Assembly: GCF_002929825.1 (NCBI RefSeq)
Contig: NZ_PJJN01000032.1
Coordinates: 1-64,000, forward strand
Reading direction: 5' to 3'
Length of the DNA: 64,000 nt
Origin: Cryobacterium sp. Y29
GTDB taxonomy: Bacteria; Actinomycetota; Actinomycetes; Actinomycetales; Microbacteriaceae
Shown: positions 11,009 through 19,451 of the stretch, piece by piece
Layout of the letters: each line of letters begins with the position of its first letter
How positions within the stretch are numbered: position 1 is the first letter of the stretch
The notes under the pieces: model-generated
Databases searched by the model: none
What the model was told of the DNA's origin: nothing
What the model saw: the letters and a program-made list of their open reading frames with translations, nothing else
Translations under genes and position numbers: made by a program

Positions 11009-12066
11009 GGAGCAACTCCATTCATGGTCAGACCGAGCGTTTCGGTCAGACCGAGGGCAATGTTGGCAGATTGGATGGCAGCGCCGGCGGTGCCCTTGAC
11101 AAGATTGTCGATAGCCGTGATCGTGACGACGCGGCCGGCTGCCTCGTCGACGGCCAGTCCGATCAGAGCGGTGTTGGCACCGAGCACATCGGCCGTGCGC
11201 GGAAAATGTCCCTCAGGAAGCACGTGCACAAACGGTTCGTCGGCGTAGGCGCTCTCCCAGGCGGCGCGCACGGCGGCGGCGCTCGTTCCGGGTACCAGCC
11301 GGGCGGTCGCCGTCGCGAGGATGCCGCGCGACATCGGCACGATCACCGGCGTGAACGAGATGGTCGCATCTCGTGCCGACGTGGATGCGGCGCTTTGGGC
11401 CCAGCGCAGCGCCTGCACGATCTCGGGAATATGCCGATGAGTGCCGCCGACCGCATAGGGGTTGGCCGAGCCCAGGATCTCGGCAGCGAGGTTTGGCAAC
11501 TTGAGACTCTTGCCGGCGCCACTCGGGCCGACGGCGAGTACGGCAACGAGGTCCTGCGCTTCGATCACGCCCGCATGGATGCCGGGGGCCAGGGCGAGCG
11601 CAACAGTGCTGGCGTTGCAGCCGGGCGCGGCGATGCGGCGTGCGGCAACAATTCTGTCGCGCTGTTTGCCGTTGGCCGTGACCAGTTCGGGCACCCCATA
11701 GGTCCACGAACCGAAGTAGTCACCGCCGTAAAACGCCGCCCAGTCGTCGGGGTTTTCGAGGCGGTGGTCGGCGCCGCAGTCCACCACGAGCGTGTCATTG
11801 GGCAGGTGCGCCGTCAGCTCACCGGATTTTCCGTGCGGCAGGGCGACGAAGACAGCGTCGTGGCCGCTGAGATTTTCCGGGGTGGTGTCGACGAGGGTCA
11901 GATGGGTGAGCGAACGCAGCTGAGGCTGCACGTCGACCAGGCGCTGTCCGGCGTTGCTGTGCGCAGTGACCGTGCTCACCTCGAATTCGGGGTGACCGGA
12001 AAGCAGCCGCAGCAGTTCGCCGCCTGCATACCCGCTCGCACCCGCGACTGCCACCGAAAAGACCAT
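11005..12066 (-). CDS. argC: N-acetyl-gamma-glutamyl-phosphate reductase
   Basis: NADPH-dependent third step of arginine synthesis. 353 residues. [18 protein letters not shown] at the N-terminus is the nucleotide-binding fold. The catalytic cysteine is C150 in APGCNAST, and the C-terminal half has the usual dimer domain. It is the first gene of the argCJBDFGH cluster. No Shine-Dalgarno sequence is visible before the ATG, and TAGGTT lies six bases upstream as a possible -10, so a leaderless transcript is possible. Confidence 0.96.
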   Translation of the reverse strand: MVFSVAVAGASGYAGGELLRLLSGHPEFEVSTVTAHSNAGQRLVDVQPQLRSLTHLTLVDTTPENLSGHDAVFVALPHGKSGELTAHLPNDTLVVDCGADHRLENPDDWAAFYGGDYFGSWTYGVPELVTANGKQRDRIVAARRIAAPGCNASTVALALAPGIHAGVIEAQDLVAVLAVGPSGAGKSLKLPNLAAEILGSANPYAVGGTHRHIPEIVQALRWAQSAASTSARDATISFTPVIVPMSRGILATATARLVPGTSAAAVRAAWESAYADEPFVHVLPEGHFPRTADVLGANTALIGLAVDEAAGRVVTITAIDNLVKGTAGAAIQSANIALGLTETLGLTMNGVAP

Positions 12067-12166
12067 GTGTTAAACCTAGCGCGGCCCCGGCGGCCCCATT
12101 TCCGCGCTCGCGCGGGGCGTCACGCGGGCGGCGGGCATCCGCTCGCCGTCGCTGCCCTCGGCGTGG

Positions 12167-12299
12167 TTCACGGCACTCCTGTTGCTTCACGGCACTCTTG
12201 CTAGTTCACAGCACCCCTGCTGGTTCACGGCACCCCTGTTGGTTCACGGCACTCCTGCTGGTTCACGGCACCCCTGCTGGTTCATGGCACCCCTGTCGA
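12167..12299. repeat. 19-bp tandem repeat, seven copies
   Basis: Units begin at 12167, 12186, 12205, 12224, 12243, 12262 and 12281, exactly 19 bases apart, with consensus TTCACGGCACCCCTGCTGG and a few substitutions per copy. The array lies in the 473-base space between argC and the AbiEi-like gene, divergent from argC. Because 19 is not a multiple of three, changes in copy number would shift any reading frame, which supports a non-coding nature. The rest of the 12067-12539 space holds a dispersed repeat (12371-12434) and a run of nine C (12351-12359). Confidence 0.93.
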
Positions 12300-12370
12300 G
12301 AAGCGCCAGCTTCCCTAGCGAAGGCCACCACGACGGATGCCGCGCGCCGGCCCCCCCCCAGTCGCGACTC

Positions 12371-12434
12371 GCGGCACGCGTTAGAGTTTGCGGCACCCCG
12401 AACACCAAGTGCACGCATCCGAAACGAGTGCCAC
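12371..12434. repeat. Dispersed intergenic repeat, copy 1
   Basis: Begins GCGGCACGCGTTAGAGTTTG and ends CGAAACGAGTGCCAC. The outer segments (GGCACnCGTT and AACGAGTGCC) are complementary, so the element can fold on itself. The same ends occur in the 123-bp array at 13558-13886 and near 55177-55244, always between genes. Confidence 0.7.
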
Positions 12435-12539
12435 GAGAGTCGGAGCATCCGCTCTCTGCACAGTGCATGCCCGTGCCGAGTTCCCCACAGATGTTGCGCC
12501 AAACGAGGACCGGCTCCCGTTCCGCGGCAGAGTGGGGAC

Positions 12540-13523
12540 ATGTTGGAGGCCTTGGAAACGCAGGATATGCTCGGCGACGGCCTCATCACGGCCGATGCCC
12601 TCCGTGCGGCCGGTATGAATGCGCACGCCGTGGACCTGCTGGTGAGACGGGGCGAGCTCCGGCGTCTTCGACGCGGTTGGTACGTCCTCGGCGCAAAGTG
12701 GCAGGCGTGTGGTCTCGACGGGCAATACCGCCTGTTCGCGCGTGCCACTGCCGGTGCGGCCAAACGACCATTGGTGCTTTCGCACCATTCCGCCGCGGCC
12801 ATGCATGGACTGCCGTTGATTGGCGCCTGGCCACTCTCTGTGCATGCCCTCGTCCCCGACGCCCAAGGCGGCAGCAGTCACCGGCTCGTCACGACGCATC
12901 GCGCCGTCGCCGATCCGAATGCAACACTCATCGCCGGTATCGCGGTGACCAGTCTCGCTCGCACCCTTGTCGATATCGCTGCCGGGTGCAGTTTTCTCAC
13001 CGGAGTGACAATGATCGACCACGTGCTCCACCAAGAGAGCAGGCGGGTAGTACCCGACGCGGGTAATCCGGGCGTTCCGGCGATCACGAAGGCGGTGCTC
13101 TTCGCGGAACTGGACGCGGTGCGTCCCCGTACCGGGCGCCAGGCTGCCGAGCGGGCCATCACGTTTGCTGACGAACTCTCGGCCAACGCCGGCGAGTCAC
13201 TCAGCAGAGTGCGCTTCGAGCAACTGAAGTTTCAGATTCCCGAACTGCAGGTGCGATTTGACGTCGCTGGCCGCTCGTACTTCGTGGACTATTTCTGGCG
13301 GGGTGTGCGCAAAATCGGTGAGTTTGACGGGCACACCAAGTACACCCGCGCAGCGGTCATGAACGGGAAGGACGTGGTGGGGGTGGTCGTGGCCGAGAAG
13401 GATCGGGAGAGCGTGCTTCGCCCGTTTGTGACGAGTTTCAACCGCTGGGGCTGGAACCTGGCCCTCAATGCCGTCGAGTTCTATCGGTTCCTCTGCGAGA
13501 AGGGTGTGCCGCGCACCCGCTGA
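12540..13523 (+). CDS. AbiEi-like winged-helix protein with nuclease-like C-terminus
   Basis: 327 residues from the ATG at 12540 (or 318 from 12567). The reading frame is open further upstream, but that part crosses the 19-bp repeats and a C9 run and looks non-coding. Residues 10-50 (ITADALRAAGMNAHAVDLLVRRGELRRLRRGWYV) match the N-terminal winged-helix domain of type IV toxin-antitoxin AbiEi antitoxins. The C-terminus has a pattern like Vsr/DUF559-type PD-(D/E)XK nucleases: E219 in GES, D250 in VDYFW, and E261, D263 and K267 in GEFDGHTKY. Such one-gene proteins are common in actinobacteria and their role is unknown. No AbiEii-type toxin gene is adjacent. It is flanked on both sides by repeats. 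Confidence 0.75.
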   Translation: MLEALETQDMLGDGLITADALRAAGMNAHAVDLLVRRGELRRLRRGWYVLGAKWQACGLDGQYRLFARATAGAAKRPLVLSHHSAAAMHGLPLIGAWPLSVHALVPDAQGGSSHRLVTTHRAVADPNATLIAGIAVTSLARTLVDIAAGCSFLTGVTMIDHVLHQESRRVVPDAGNPGVPAITKAVLFAELDAVRPRTGRQAAERAITFADELSANAGESLSRVRFEQLKFQIPELQVRFDVAGRSYFVDYFWRGVRKIGEFDGHTKYTRAAVMNGKDVVGVVVAEKDRESVLRPFVTSFNRWGWNLALNAVEFYRFLCEKGVPRTR

Positions 13524-13557
13524 CGCTGCACCCTGCGTTCGCGGCACCCGTCGAGAC

Positions 13558-13886
13558 TCGCAGCACCCGTCGAGCCTCGCAGCACCCGTTGGAAGGAGTG
13601 CCCGCGTCCCAAACGAGTGCCACCACACGCGGATCGTGCCCGGGCACCTGACGGGAACGGTCCACGGCACTCGTTACAGTTCGCAGCACCCGTCGAGCCT
13701 CGCAGCACCCGTTGGAAGGAGTGCCCGCGTCCCAAACGAGTGCCACCCAATGCGGATCCCGCGCGGGCACCTGACGGGAACGGCCCACGGCACTCGTTAC
13801 AGTTCGCAGCACCCGTCGAGCCTCGCAGCACCCGTTGGAAGGAGTGCCCGCGTCCCGAACGAGTGCCCGCGTCCCGAACGAGTGCC
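13558..13886. repeat. 123-bp tandem repeat, about 2.6 copies
   Basis: Units start at 13558, 13681 and 13804, exactly 123 bases apart, each opening TCGCAGCACCCGTCGAG. Each full unit contains CGTCCCAAACGAGTGCCAC and, further on, CACGGCACTCGTTACAGT, which are complementary to each other and relate the array to the dispersed intergenic repeat. The third copy is cut short, and its last 19 bases (13849-13867) are duplicated at 13868-13886. The array lies between the convergent AbiEi-like gene and pheT. 123 is divisible by three, so frames stay open across it and produce misleading ORFs. Confidence 0.93.
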
Positions 13887-13910
13887 CTGGCCAGCGGATG
13901 CCGCAGGCCG

Positions 13911-14030
13911 CGGCATCCAGTGGTCGCGGCACGCAGGCCGCGGCATCCAGCGGTCGCGGCACGCAAGCTCCGGCATCCAGTGGTCGCGGTACGCAAGCTC
14001 CGGCATCCGCTGGTCGCGGCACGCAGGCCC
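13911..14030. repeat. 30-bp tandem repeat, four copies
   Basis: Four adjacent 30-base units start at 13911, 13941, 13971 and 14001, each beginning CGGCATCC and containing GGTCGCGGCACGCA. Copies differ at a few positions. There are no spacers, so this is not a CRISPR. It ends ten bases before the pheT stop codon. Together with the 123-bp array it fills the 516-base interval 13524-14039, where I see no gene. Confidence 0.93.
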
Positions 14031-14039
14031 GCCAGCGGG

Positions 14040-16670
14040 TTATTCGCGCAGGGCCGCTCCGAAGCGATCCGCAGCGAGGGCAACCCCGGACAGGCGCGCG
14101 GCGCTCGCTTCGGCGGCGGTCAGCGTACGCTCCTCGCCGCGAAAACGCAGTCCAAAGGTGAGCGACTTCTGGCCGGACTCAACTCCGGCACCGCGGTAGT
14201 CGTCGACCAGGTCGATACTCTCGAGCAGGTCGCCCGCCCCCTCGGCGACGACCGCGCCCAGAGCGGCAGCCGGCACCGAAACCGAGACGACGAGCGAAAG
14301 GTCCTGCGTCGCGGCGGGCATCGTGCGGATCGACGTGACCGTCAAGTCAGCGTCGGCCTGCGCGAAGACGAGCCCGAGGTTGATCTCGGCAACGGCCACG
14401 ACAGCAGGAAGGTCATAGTCGTCGGCGACTGTGGGGAGCAGTTCTCCGGCGAATCCCACCGACACGGTCGAGACCGGCATAGTCAAAGCCGACACTGTCG
14501 AAGCCTGCACGGTCGAAGCCTGCACGGTGACGAACAGCTCGGCGGTGCGGCCCGGGTGCATCGCCGGGTGCTGGCCCTGGCGTACTTCGATGCGCACTCC
14601 GGTAGCCAATGCCACCTGCTGCGCAGCGGCCAACGCAGACTGCCAGCCCGCTCCAACGGCGGGCTGTCCGGGTTGGTGCCGCACGTCATTGCCGACGAGA
14701 ACGATCCCGACCATTAGTGGCTGCGGAACAATTCCCGCATTCAGGGCCGCCTCAGCCTCGGCGCTCGGGCGCGCGCCGCCGGCCGGGAGCACGGCCGTGC
14801 CGTATTTCACGCCGGCCTCGGGCCGAAAGACCAGTCCCTGCTCGTAGATGGCCACGTCGACCAGTCCGCGTGACCGGTTGCGGTGCGCGATCTGCAACAG
14901 GCCGGGCAGCATCGAGGTGCGCAGAAACGGTGCCTCACCGTCGAGCGGATTAGCGACCTTGATCTGCGGCACCGAAACCGGCACAGCGGATGCCGCATCC
15001 GCCGTATTCGCGCCGGCGGACACGGCGGGTAAAACGGCCACGCCGAACACGTTGTTCGCTCGCTCGGAAACGAACGGGTAGGTCAAGACCTCGGTGTGAC
15101 CGGTGGCCGCCAGGGTGTGCGCGACAGTACGGCGCAAAGTCTGCGTGCGGGTCAGGCCACGGCCGGGCGGCGCGACGGGCAGCACCGAAGGAATGCGGTC
15201 GTAGCCGACGATGCGGGCGACCTCCTCGGCGAGGGTCCACTTATCCGTCAGGTCGGGGCGCCAGCTCGGCGGGGTGACCTGCAGGTCGCCGTCGGATTCG
15301 ATCAACGAGGCACCGACGTCGACGAGCGCATCGCGCACCTCGTCGCCGGTGTAGGCGAGGCCGATGAGACCAGAAACGAACCCGGTCGGCAGCAGAATCG
15401 GCTGGGGTACCGGAGCTTCGTCGTAGACCGAACCGAGATCGTCGGCGACTCCTCCGGCCAGGTCCACGAGCAGCTGCACCACGCGAGCAGCAGCGACAGC
15501 GGCCACGCGCGGGTCGACACCGCGTTCGAACCGCTTGCTTGCCTCGCTCGGCAGCTTATGACGGCGGGCCGAGCGCGCGATCGACACCGGGTCGAAGTTG
15601 GCGGCCTCGACGAGCACGTTGACCGTCTGCGCACTGATCTCCGTGCTTGTCCCGCCCATTACACCGGCCAAACCGATCGGCCCGGATTCATCGGTGATCA
15701 GCAAATCTTCGACGTCGAGCGTGCGGGTGACCGCATCGAGGGTGGTGAATTTCTCCCCGGCGGTCGCGCGCCGCACGATGATGCCGCCGGCCAGCTTGTC
15801 AAGGTCGTAGCCGTGCAACGGCTGGCCGAGCTCGAACATCACATAATTGGTCACGTCGACAACGAGCGAGATCGAGCGGATACCGACCAGCCCCAGTCGC
15901 GCGGTCATCCAGGCTGGGGTCGGCCGGGTCGGATCGATGCCGCGCACGACGCGGGTGACGAACACGCTTGCTCCGGTTTGGTCCCGAATCGGGGTCTGGT
16001 CGTCGATCGTCACGGGGAACCGGGTGACCGGGGCCACGACCGTCAGTGCCAGCGCAGGGTCCCGAAACGGCACGCCGGTGGCGTGCGAGTATTCGCGGGC
16101 GACGCCGCGAATGGAGAAGGCGTAGCCGCGATCGGGGGTGACGTTGATCTCGACGGCGCTGTCATCGAGGCCGAGGAGGGGGATCGCATCCGTTCCGACC
16201 GGAGCGTCGATGCCGAGCGAAGCCAGCAGCAGAATTCCGTCGTGCTCGTCGCCGAGGCCGAGTTCACGGGCCGAGGCGATCATGCCGTCGGAGACGTGGC
16301 CGTAGGTCTTGCGGGCCGCAATGGGAAACGGACCCGGCAGCGAAGCTCCGGGCAGGGTCACGACGACCTTGTCGCCGACGGCGAAGTTGTGGGCGCCGCA
16401 GACGATGCCGTGGATGGCGGGGCCGCCGTCAGCGGCGAGCTCGTCGCCCGGCGCAACTCGCACCTGGCACCAGTTGATGGTCTTGCCGTTGGTCTGCTCT
16501 TCGCCAACGAATTCGAGCACCTCGCCGACCACGATCGGGCCGGACACATCGAAACGGTGAATATCTTCCTCTTCGAGCCCGACGCTCACGAGGGCAGCAT
16601 GGACGTCTTCCGGCGTGGTGCCAGGGGCGAGGTCGACGAATTCGCCGAGCCAGGAAAGTGGTACCCGCAT
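14040..16670 (-). CDS. pheT: Phenylalanyl-tRNA synthetase beta subunit
   Basis: Large subunit of the alpha2-beta2 enzyme that charges tRNA-Phe. 876 residues, somewhat longer than I expect for the family. It starts MRVPLSWLGEFVDL, followed by a tRNA-binding OB domain (VVGEVLEF, CQVRVAPGDELAADG), B3/B4 and B5 domains (RPTPAWMTARLGL; SEASKRFERGVD) and a C-terminal anticodon-binding fold (MPAATQDLSLVV). Part of the extra length comes from in-frame five-residue repeats near residues 714-736. The start overlaps the pheS stop (TGATG). Confidence 0.96.
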   Translation of the reverse strand: MRVPLSWLGEFVDLAPGTTPEDVHAALVSVGLEEEDIHRFDVSGPIVVGEVLEFVGEEQTNGKTINWCQVRVAPGDELAADGGPAIHGIVCGAHNFAVGDKVVVTLPGASLPGPFPIAARKTYGHVSDGMIASARELGLGDEHDGILLLASLGIDAPVGTDAIPLLGLDDSAVEINVTPDRGYAFSIRGVAREYSHATGVPFRDPALALTVVAPVTRFPVTIDDQTPIRDQTGASVFVTRVVRGIDPTRPTPAWMTARLGLVGIRSISLVVDVTNYVMFELGQPLHGYDLDKLAGGIIVRRATAGEKFTTLDAVTRTLDVEDLLITDESGPIGLAGVMGGTSTEISAQTVNVLVEAANFDPVSIARSARRHKLPSEASKRFERGVDPRVAAVAAARVVQLLVDLAGGVADDLGSVYDEAPVPQPILLPTGFVSGLIGLAYTGDEVRDALVDVGASLIESDGDLQVTPPSWRPDLTDKWTLAEEVARIVGYDRIPSVLPVAPPGRGLTRTQTLRRTVAHTLAATGHTEVLTYPFVSERANNVFGVAVLPAVSAGANTADAASAVPVSVPQIKVANPLDGEAPFLRTSMLPGLLQIAHRNRSRGLVDVAIYEQGLVFRPEAGVKYGTAVLPAGGARPSAEAEAALNAGIVPQPLMVGIVLVGNDVRHQPGQPAVGAGWQSALAAAQQVALATGVRIEVRQGQHPAMHPGRTAELFVTVQASTVQASTVSALTMPVSTVSVGFAGELLPTVADDYDLPAVVAVAEINLGLVFAQADADLTVTSIRTMPAATQDLSLVVSVSVPAAALGAVVAEGAGDLLESIDLVDDYRGAGVESGQKSLTFGLRFRGEERTLTAAEASAARLSGVALAADRFGAALRE
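14461..14529. repeat. In-frame 15-bp repeats inside pheT
   Basis: About 4.6 units of 15 bases, starting at 14461, 14476, 14491, 14506 and 14521, most containing GTCGAAGCC or a close variant. On the pheT strand they encode pentads of the form TVQAS, TVQAS, TVSAL, TMPVS, TVSVG. The unit preserves frame, so copy number could change without breaking the gene. Confidence 0.85.
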
Positions 16671-17776
16671 CAGACCGTCATCCCATACTGCTGGCTGAAC
16701 CGAATATCGCCCTCGACCATATCGTGCATGTCCTTTACGTCGTTTCTAAACATCACAGCTCGTTCCACGCCCACCCCGAACGCGAATCCGGAGTAGACCT
16801 CGGGGTCGATCCCGGCGGAGCGCAGCACGTTGGCGTGCACCATGCCGCAGCCGCCCCACTCGATCCAGCGTGCGCCGTCCTTGAAGGTCGGGTGCCAGAC
16901 GTCGAGCTCCGCGCTCGGTTCGGTGAATGGAAAGTAGTTCGGGCGCAGGCGCACCTTGGCTTCTGGACCGAACAGGGCCTGCACGAAGTGGTCGAGCGTG
17001 CCGCGCAGATTCGCCATGGTGAGGCCCTTGTCGATGGCGATGCCCTCGATCTGGTGAAAGACCGGTGTGTGGGTCGCGTCGAGTTCATCGGTGCGAAAAA
17101 CCCGTCCGGGCGCGACCACGTAGACCGGCAGCTCGCGCGAGAGCAACGCGCGTAGCTGCACGGGTGAGGTTTGCGTGCGTAGAACGAGGTGGGCATCCGT
17201 CGGTTCGACGAAGAAGGTGTCCTGCATGGCGCGGGCCGGGTGGTCCTCGTCGAAGTTGAGCCCGTCGAAGTTGAACCATTCGTTTTCAAGCTCCGGGCCT
17301 TCGGCGACCTCCCAGCCCATGGCCACGAAGACGTCGGCGGCGCGTTCGCTGAGCAGCGAGATCGGATGCCGCGCCCCCGGTTTCCAAGTTGACGCGGCGG
17401 CGGTCACGTCGACCGTTTCGGCGAGCAGGCGGGCGGCCGCTTCAGCGGTGCCGATCTCGTCTTCGCGAGCGGTCAACGCCTTTGTTGCGGCGCCGCGGGC
17501 CTGGCCGACGAGCTTGCCGGCTGCAGCCTTCTGATTGCCGGGCACGCTGCGCATGAGCGCGTTAAGCTTCGACAGCGGGGAGGACTCCCCCGCATGTTCG
17601 CTGCGCACGAGCCTGAGGGCGGCGGTCGTGTCGGCGACGGCGATGGCAGCCAGGGCGGCGTCAACCGCAGCGTTGACGGCGGCTTCTGAGATCAACGGCT
17701 CTGCTGAAACGGATGCGGCGGCGTCAGCCGGATCGGATGATGCGGTGGGCTCTGGGGGAACGCTGGGAACAGACAC
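16670..17776 (-). CDS. pheS: Phenylalanyl-tRNA synthetase alpha subunit
   Basis: Catalytic subunit of the same enzyme. The GTG at 17776 gives 368 residues (MSVPSVPPEP...); a TTG at 17785 would add three. The N-terminus is an alanine-rich coiled coil for tRNA binding. Class II motifs follow: HPISLLSERAADVF, the motif 2 region TRQIEG-like as THTPVFHQIEG, and GGCGMVHANVLRSAGID then GFAFGVGVERAVM at the C-terminus (motif 3). TAAACT lies a few bases upstream, so the leader may be very short. Confidence 0.95.
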   Translation of the reverse strand: MSVPSVPPEPTASSDPADAAASVSAEPLISEAAVNAAVDAALAAIAVADTTAALRLVRSEHAGESSPLSKLNALMRSVPGNQKAAAGKLVGQARGAATKALTAREDEIGTAEAAARLLAETVDVTAAASTWKPGARHPISLLSERAADVFVAMGWEVAEGPELENEWFNFDGLNFDEDHPARAMQDTFFVEPTDAHLVLRTQTSPVQLRALLSRELPVYVVAPGRVFRTDELDATHTPVFHQIEGIAIDKGLTMANLRGTLDHFVQALFGPEAKVRLRPNYFPFTEPSAELDVWHPTFKDGARWIEWGGCGMVHANVLRSAGIDPEVYSGFAFGVGVERAVMFRNDVKDMHDMVEGDIRFSQQYGMTV

Positions 17777-17862
17777 AAGGCCCAAGTTTAGTGCGTGCTG
17801 CGAGCGAGCCCGGCCGTCTCGGCCGCCGGGACGAACCTCCGCTCGCTGCGCTCTTTAAAGAA

Positions 17863-18714
17863 CTAGGCGGCTTCGTTGACCAGTTGCTGCGCCCTGATGT
17901 TCTTGGCCGGACCGCGCTTGGTGCGCACCTCGATGTACTTGGCGACCCCCGCAAGCAGCAAGCAGAGCGAGATGTAGATCGCAGCCATAACAATGGTTGA
18001 GGGGATGATCGGTGACCCGTAGTTGGGCTGGGCGCCATAGAACTTGGCGAGATACAAAAGTTCCTGGTAGGTGACGATGAAGCCGAGCGCTGTGTCCTTG
18101 AGAACGACCACCAGCTGCGACACGATGACCGGTGCCATGGCGCGCAGGGCCTGCGGCAGCAGGATCATGCGCATAACCTGCGTCTTGCTCATGCCGATTG
18201 CGTACGCAGCTTCGGCCTGGCCCTTGGGCAACGATTCGATTCCGGCCCGAAAGACTTCAGACAGCACGGAGCCGTTGTAGAGCGTCAGCCCGGTGACCAC
18301 GGCAATGAAGGGCGTCACGAAGCTGAAGCCGAGCGGCGGCAGGCCGTAGTACATGATCATCATGAGGATGAGCAGGGGGATGGCGCGGAAAAGTTCCACA
18401 AACAGGTACGTTGGCACGCTGATCCAGCGGTGCTTGGACACGCGGCCGACCAGGAGGAGAAGTCCGAGAATAAGGCTAAGTACTGCGGCGAGTCCAAACG
18501 CCTGGAGCGTAGCGATCGTGGCTTCGAGAATTTTAGCGTGCACGAACGGAATCGTGAACAGCTCCCATTTTTCGGCTGTGAACTGACCCGTTTCAACGAA
18601 GCGGAGCAGGATGAACGCGAAAATTGCGACAACGGCGACCAGGGTTATCGCACCAATGTAGCGGTGGCGTACCCGTGCGCGAGGTCCAGGGGCGTCAAAC
18701 AGAACGTTACTCAT
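17863..18714 (-). CDS. gluD: Glutamate-type ABC transporter permease (GluD-like)
   Basis: 283 residues with about five to six membrane segments. The EAA-type loop TLYNGSVLSEVFRAGIESLPKGQAEAAYAIGMSKTQ, which contacts the ATPase, is typical of polar amino acid permeases (HisM/GlnP family). The gene overlaps gluC by four bases (ATGA) and is last in a gluA-B-C-D-like operon. The substrate is inferred from gene order and similarity to the Corynebacterium gluABCD glutamate importer; glutamine or aspartate are possible alternatives. Confidence 0.85.
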   Translation of the reverse strand: MSNVLFDAPGPRARVRHRYIGAITLVAVVAIFAFILLRFVETGQFTAEKWELFTIPFVHAKILEATIATLQAFGLAAVLSLILGLLLLVGRVSKHRWISVPTYLFVELFRAIPLLILMMIMYYGLPPLGFSFVTPFIAVVTGLTLYNGSVLSEVFRAGIESLPKGQAEAAYAIGMSKTQVMRMILLPQALRAMAPVIVSQLVVVLKDTALGFIVTYQELLYLAKFYGAQPNYGSPIIPSTIVMAAIYISLCLLLAGVAKYIEVRTKRGPAKNIRAQQLVNEAA

Positions 18715-19358
18715 CGCAGTACCTTCAAACCGTTTTCCAGTTTGCGCTGGACGAAAGACAGAATCGCGACCAGAAGCACGAAGAGCAAGGCCACCCAGAG
18801 CAGAACGATGATGGCAGGTTCGCCGCGCTCCGAGAGAGTGGCTCGAATGGCACCCGCTTCGGCGACAGAGAATCCGGCGGCGACCGTCGTGTTCTTGAGC
18901 AGGGCGATGAAAACACTCATCATGGGCGGGATAACCGCGCGAAAGGCTTGGGGCATCAGGACTTGCGACATGCTTTGACCGAAGGTGAGCCCAATGGCTC
19001 TGGCGGCTTCGGCCTGTCCAAGCGGGACCGTGTTGATGCCGGCGCGCAGCGTTTCGGCAACGTAGGTGGCCGAATAAAGGCTGAGCGCGAAGATGGCCAG
19101 CGTGGTGTAGCTCACGCTCGGGAGGTCCAGTTTGGGGTACCCGAAAGCGAAGAAGAACATGAGCAGGGTCAGCGGCGTATTCCGCACAAGATTCACATAG
19201 CCGGTACCGACCGCGCGCATCGGAGCGACTGGGGACACGCGCATGGCACCGACGACGGTACCGAGAATCAAGGCAAAGAGGGCGGACCAGAGGAACACCT
19301 GAATCGTCAAAGCGAACCCGTCGACGAAGACGTCGAGGTTATTGAGCAGGGTGTCCAT
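18711..19358 (-). CDS. gluC: Glutamate-type ABC transporter permease (GluC-like)
   Basis: 215 residues and about five membrane segments. The EAA loop appears as YSATYVAETLRAGINTVPLGQAEAARAIGLTFGQSM. Shorter than GluD, as usual for the first permease of this type. It pairs with gluD as the two-subunit channel. A strong hairpin stands between it and the upstream binding-protein gene, which suggests lower expression of the permeases. Confidence 0.85.
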   Translation of the reverse strand: MDTLLNNLDVFVDGFALTIQVFLWSALFALILGTVVGAMRVSPVAPMRAVGTGYVNLVRNTPLTLLMFFFAFGYPKLDLPSVSYTTLAIFALSLYSATYVAETLRAGINTVPLGQAEAARAIGLTFGQSMSQVLMPQAFRAVIPPMMSVFIALLKNTTVAAGFSVAEAGAIRATLSERGEPAIIVLLWVALLFVLLVAILSFVQRKLENGLKVLR

Positions 19359-19405
19359 GGTCCGAACCTCTCCTTTCGTTCTCGTTTGGTGAATGCGTTA
19401 AACCG

Positions 19406-19437
19406 GGTCGGTGGCGGCGAGTGTGTCGCCACCGACC
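19406..19437 (-). terminator. Intra-operon hairpin after gluB
   Basis: GGTCGGTGGCG (19406-19416) pairs perfectly with CGCCACCGACC (19427-19437) over a ten-base loop. It follows the gluB stop and precedes gluC with no T-run, so it looks like a partial terminator or RNA-stabilising hairpin that keeps the binding protein in excess of the permeases. Confidence 0.7.
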
Positions 19438-19451
19438 GTTATGCGTGGTGA

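Noticed and set aside
12198..12539. N-terminal extension of the AbiEi-like protein
   Set aside because: The extra 114 codons are encoded by the 19-bp repeats and the C9 run and lack protein character; the start at 12540 matches the domain.
13911..14030. Possible CRISPR array
   Set aside because: The 30-bp units are directly adjacent with no spacers, and no cas genes are near.
13465..14717. Several repeat-encoded ORFs with arginine/proline-rich peptides
   Set aside because: They arise because 123- and 30-bp units keep frames open on both strands; no ribosome sites and no protein-like composition.
15096..16796. 566-residue open frame on the plus strand
   Set aside because: Antisense to pheT and pheS; composition is that of a shadow frame.
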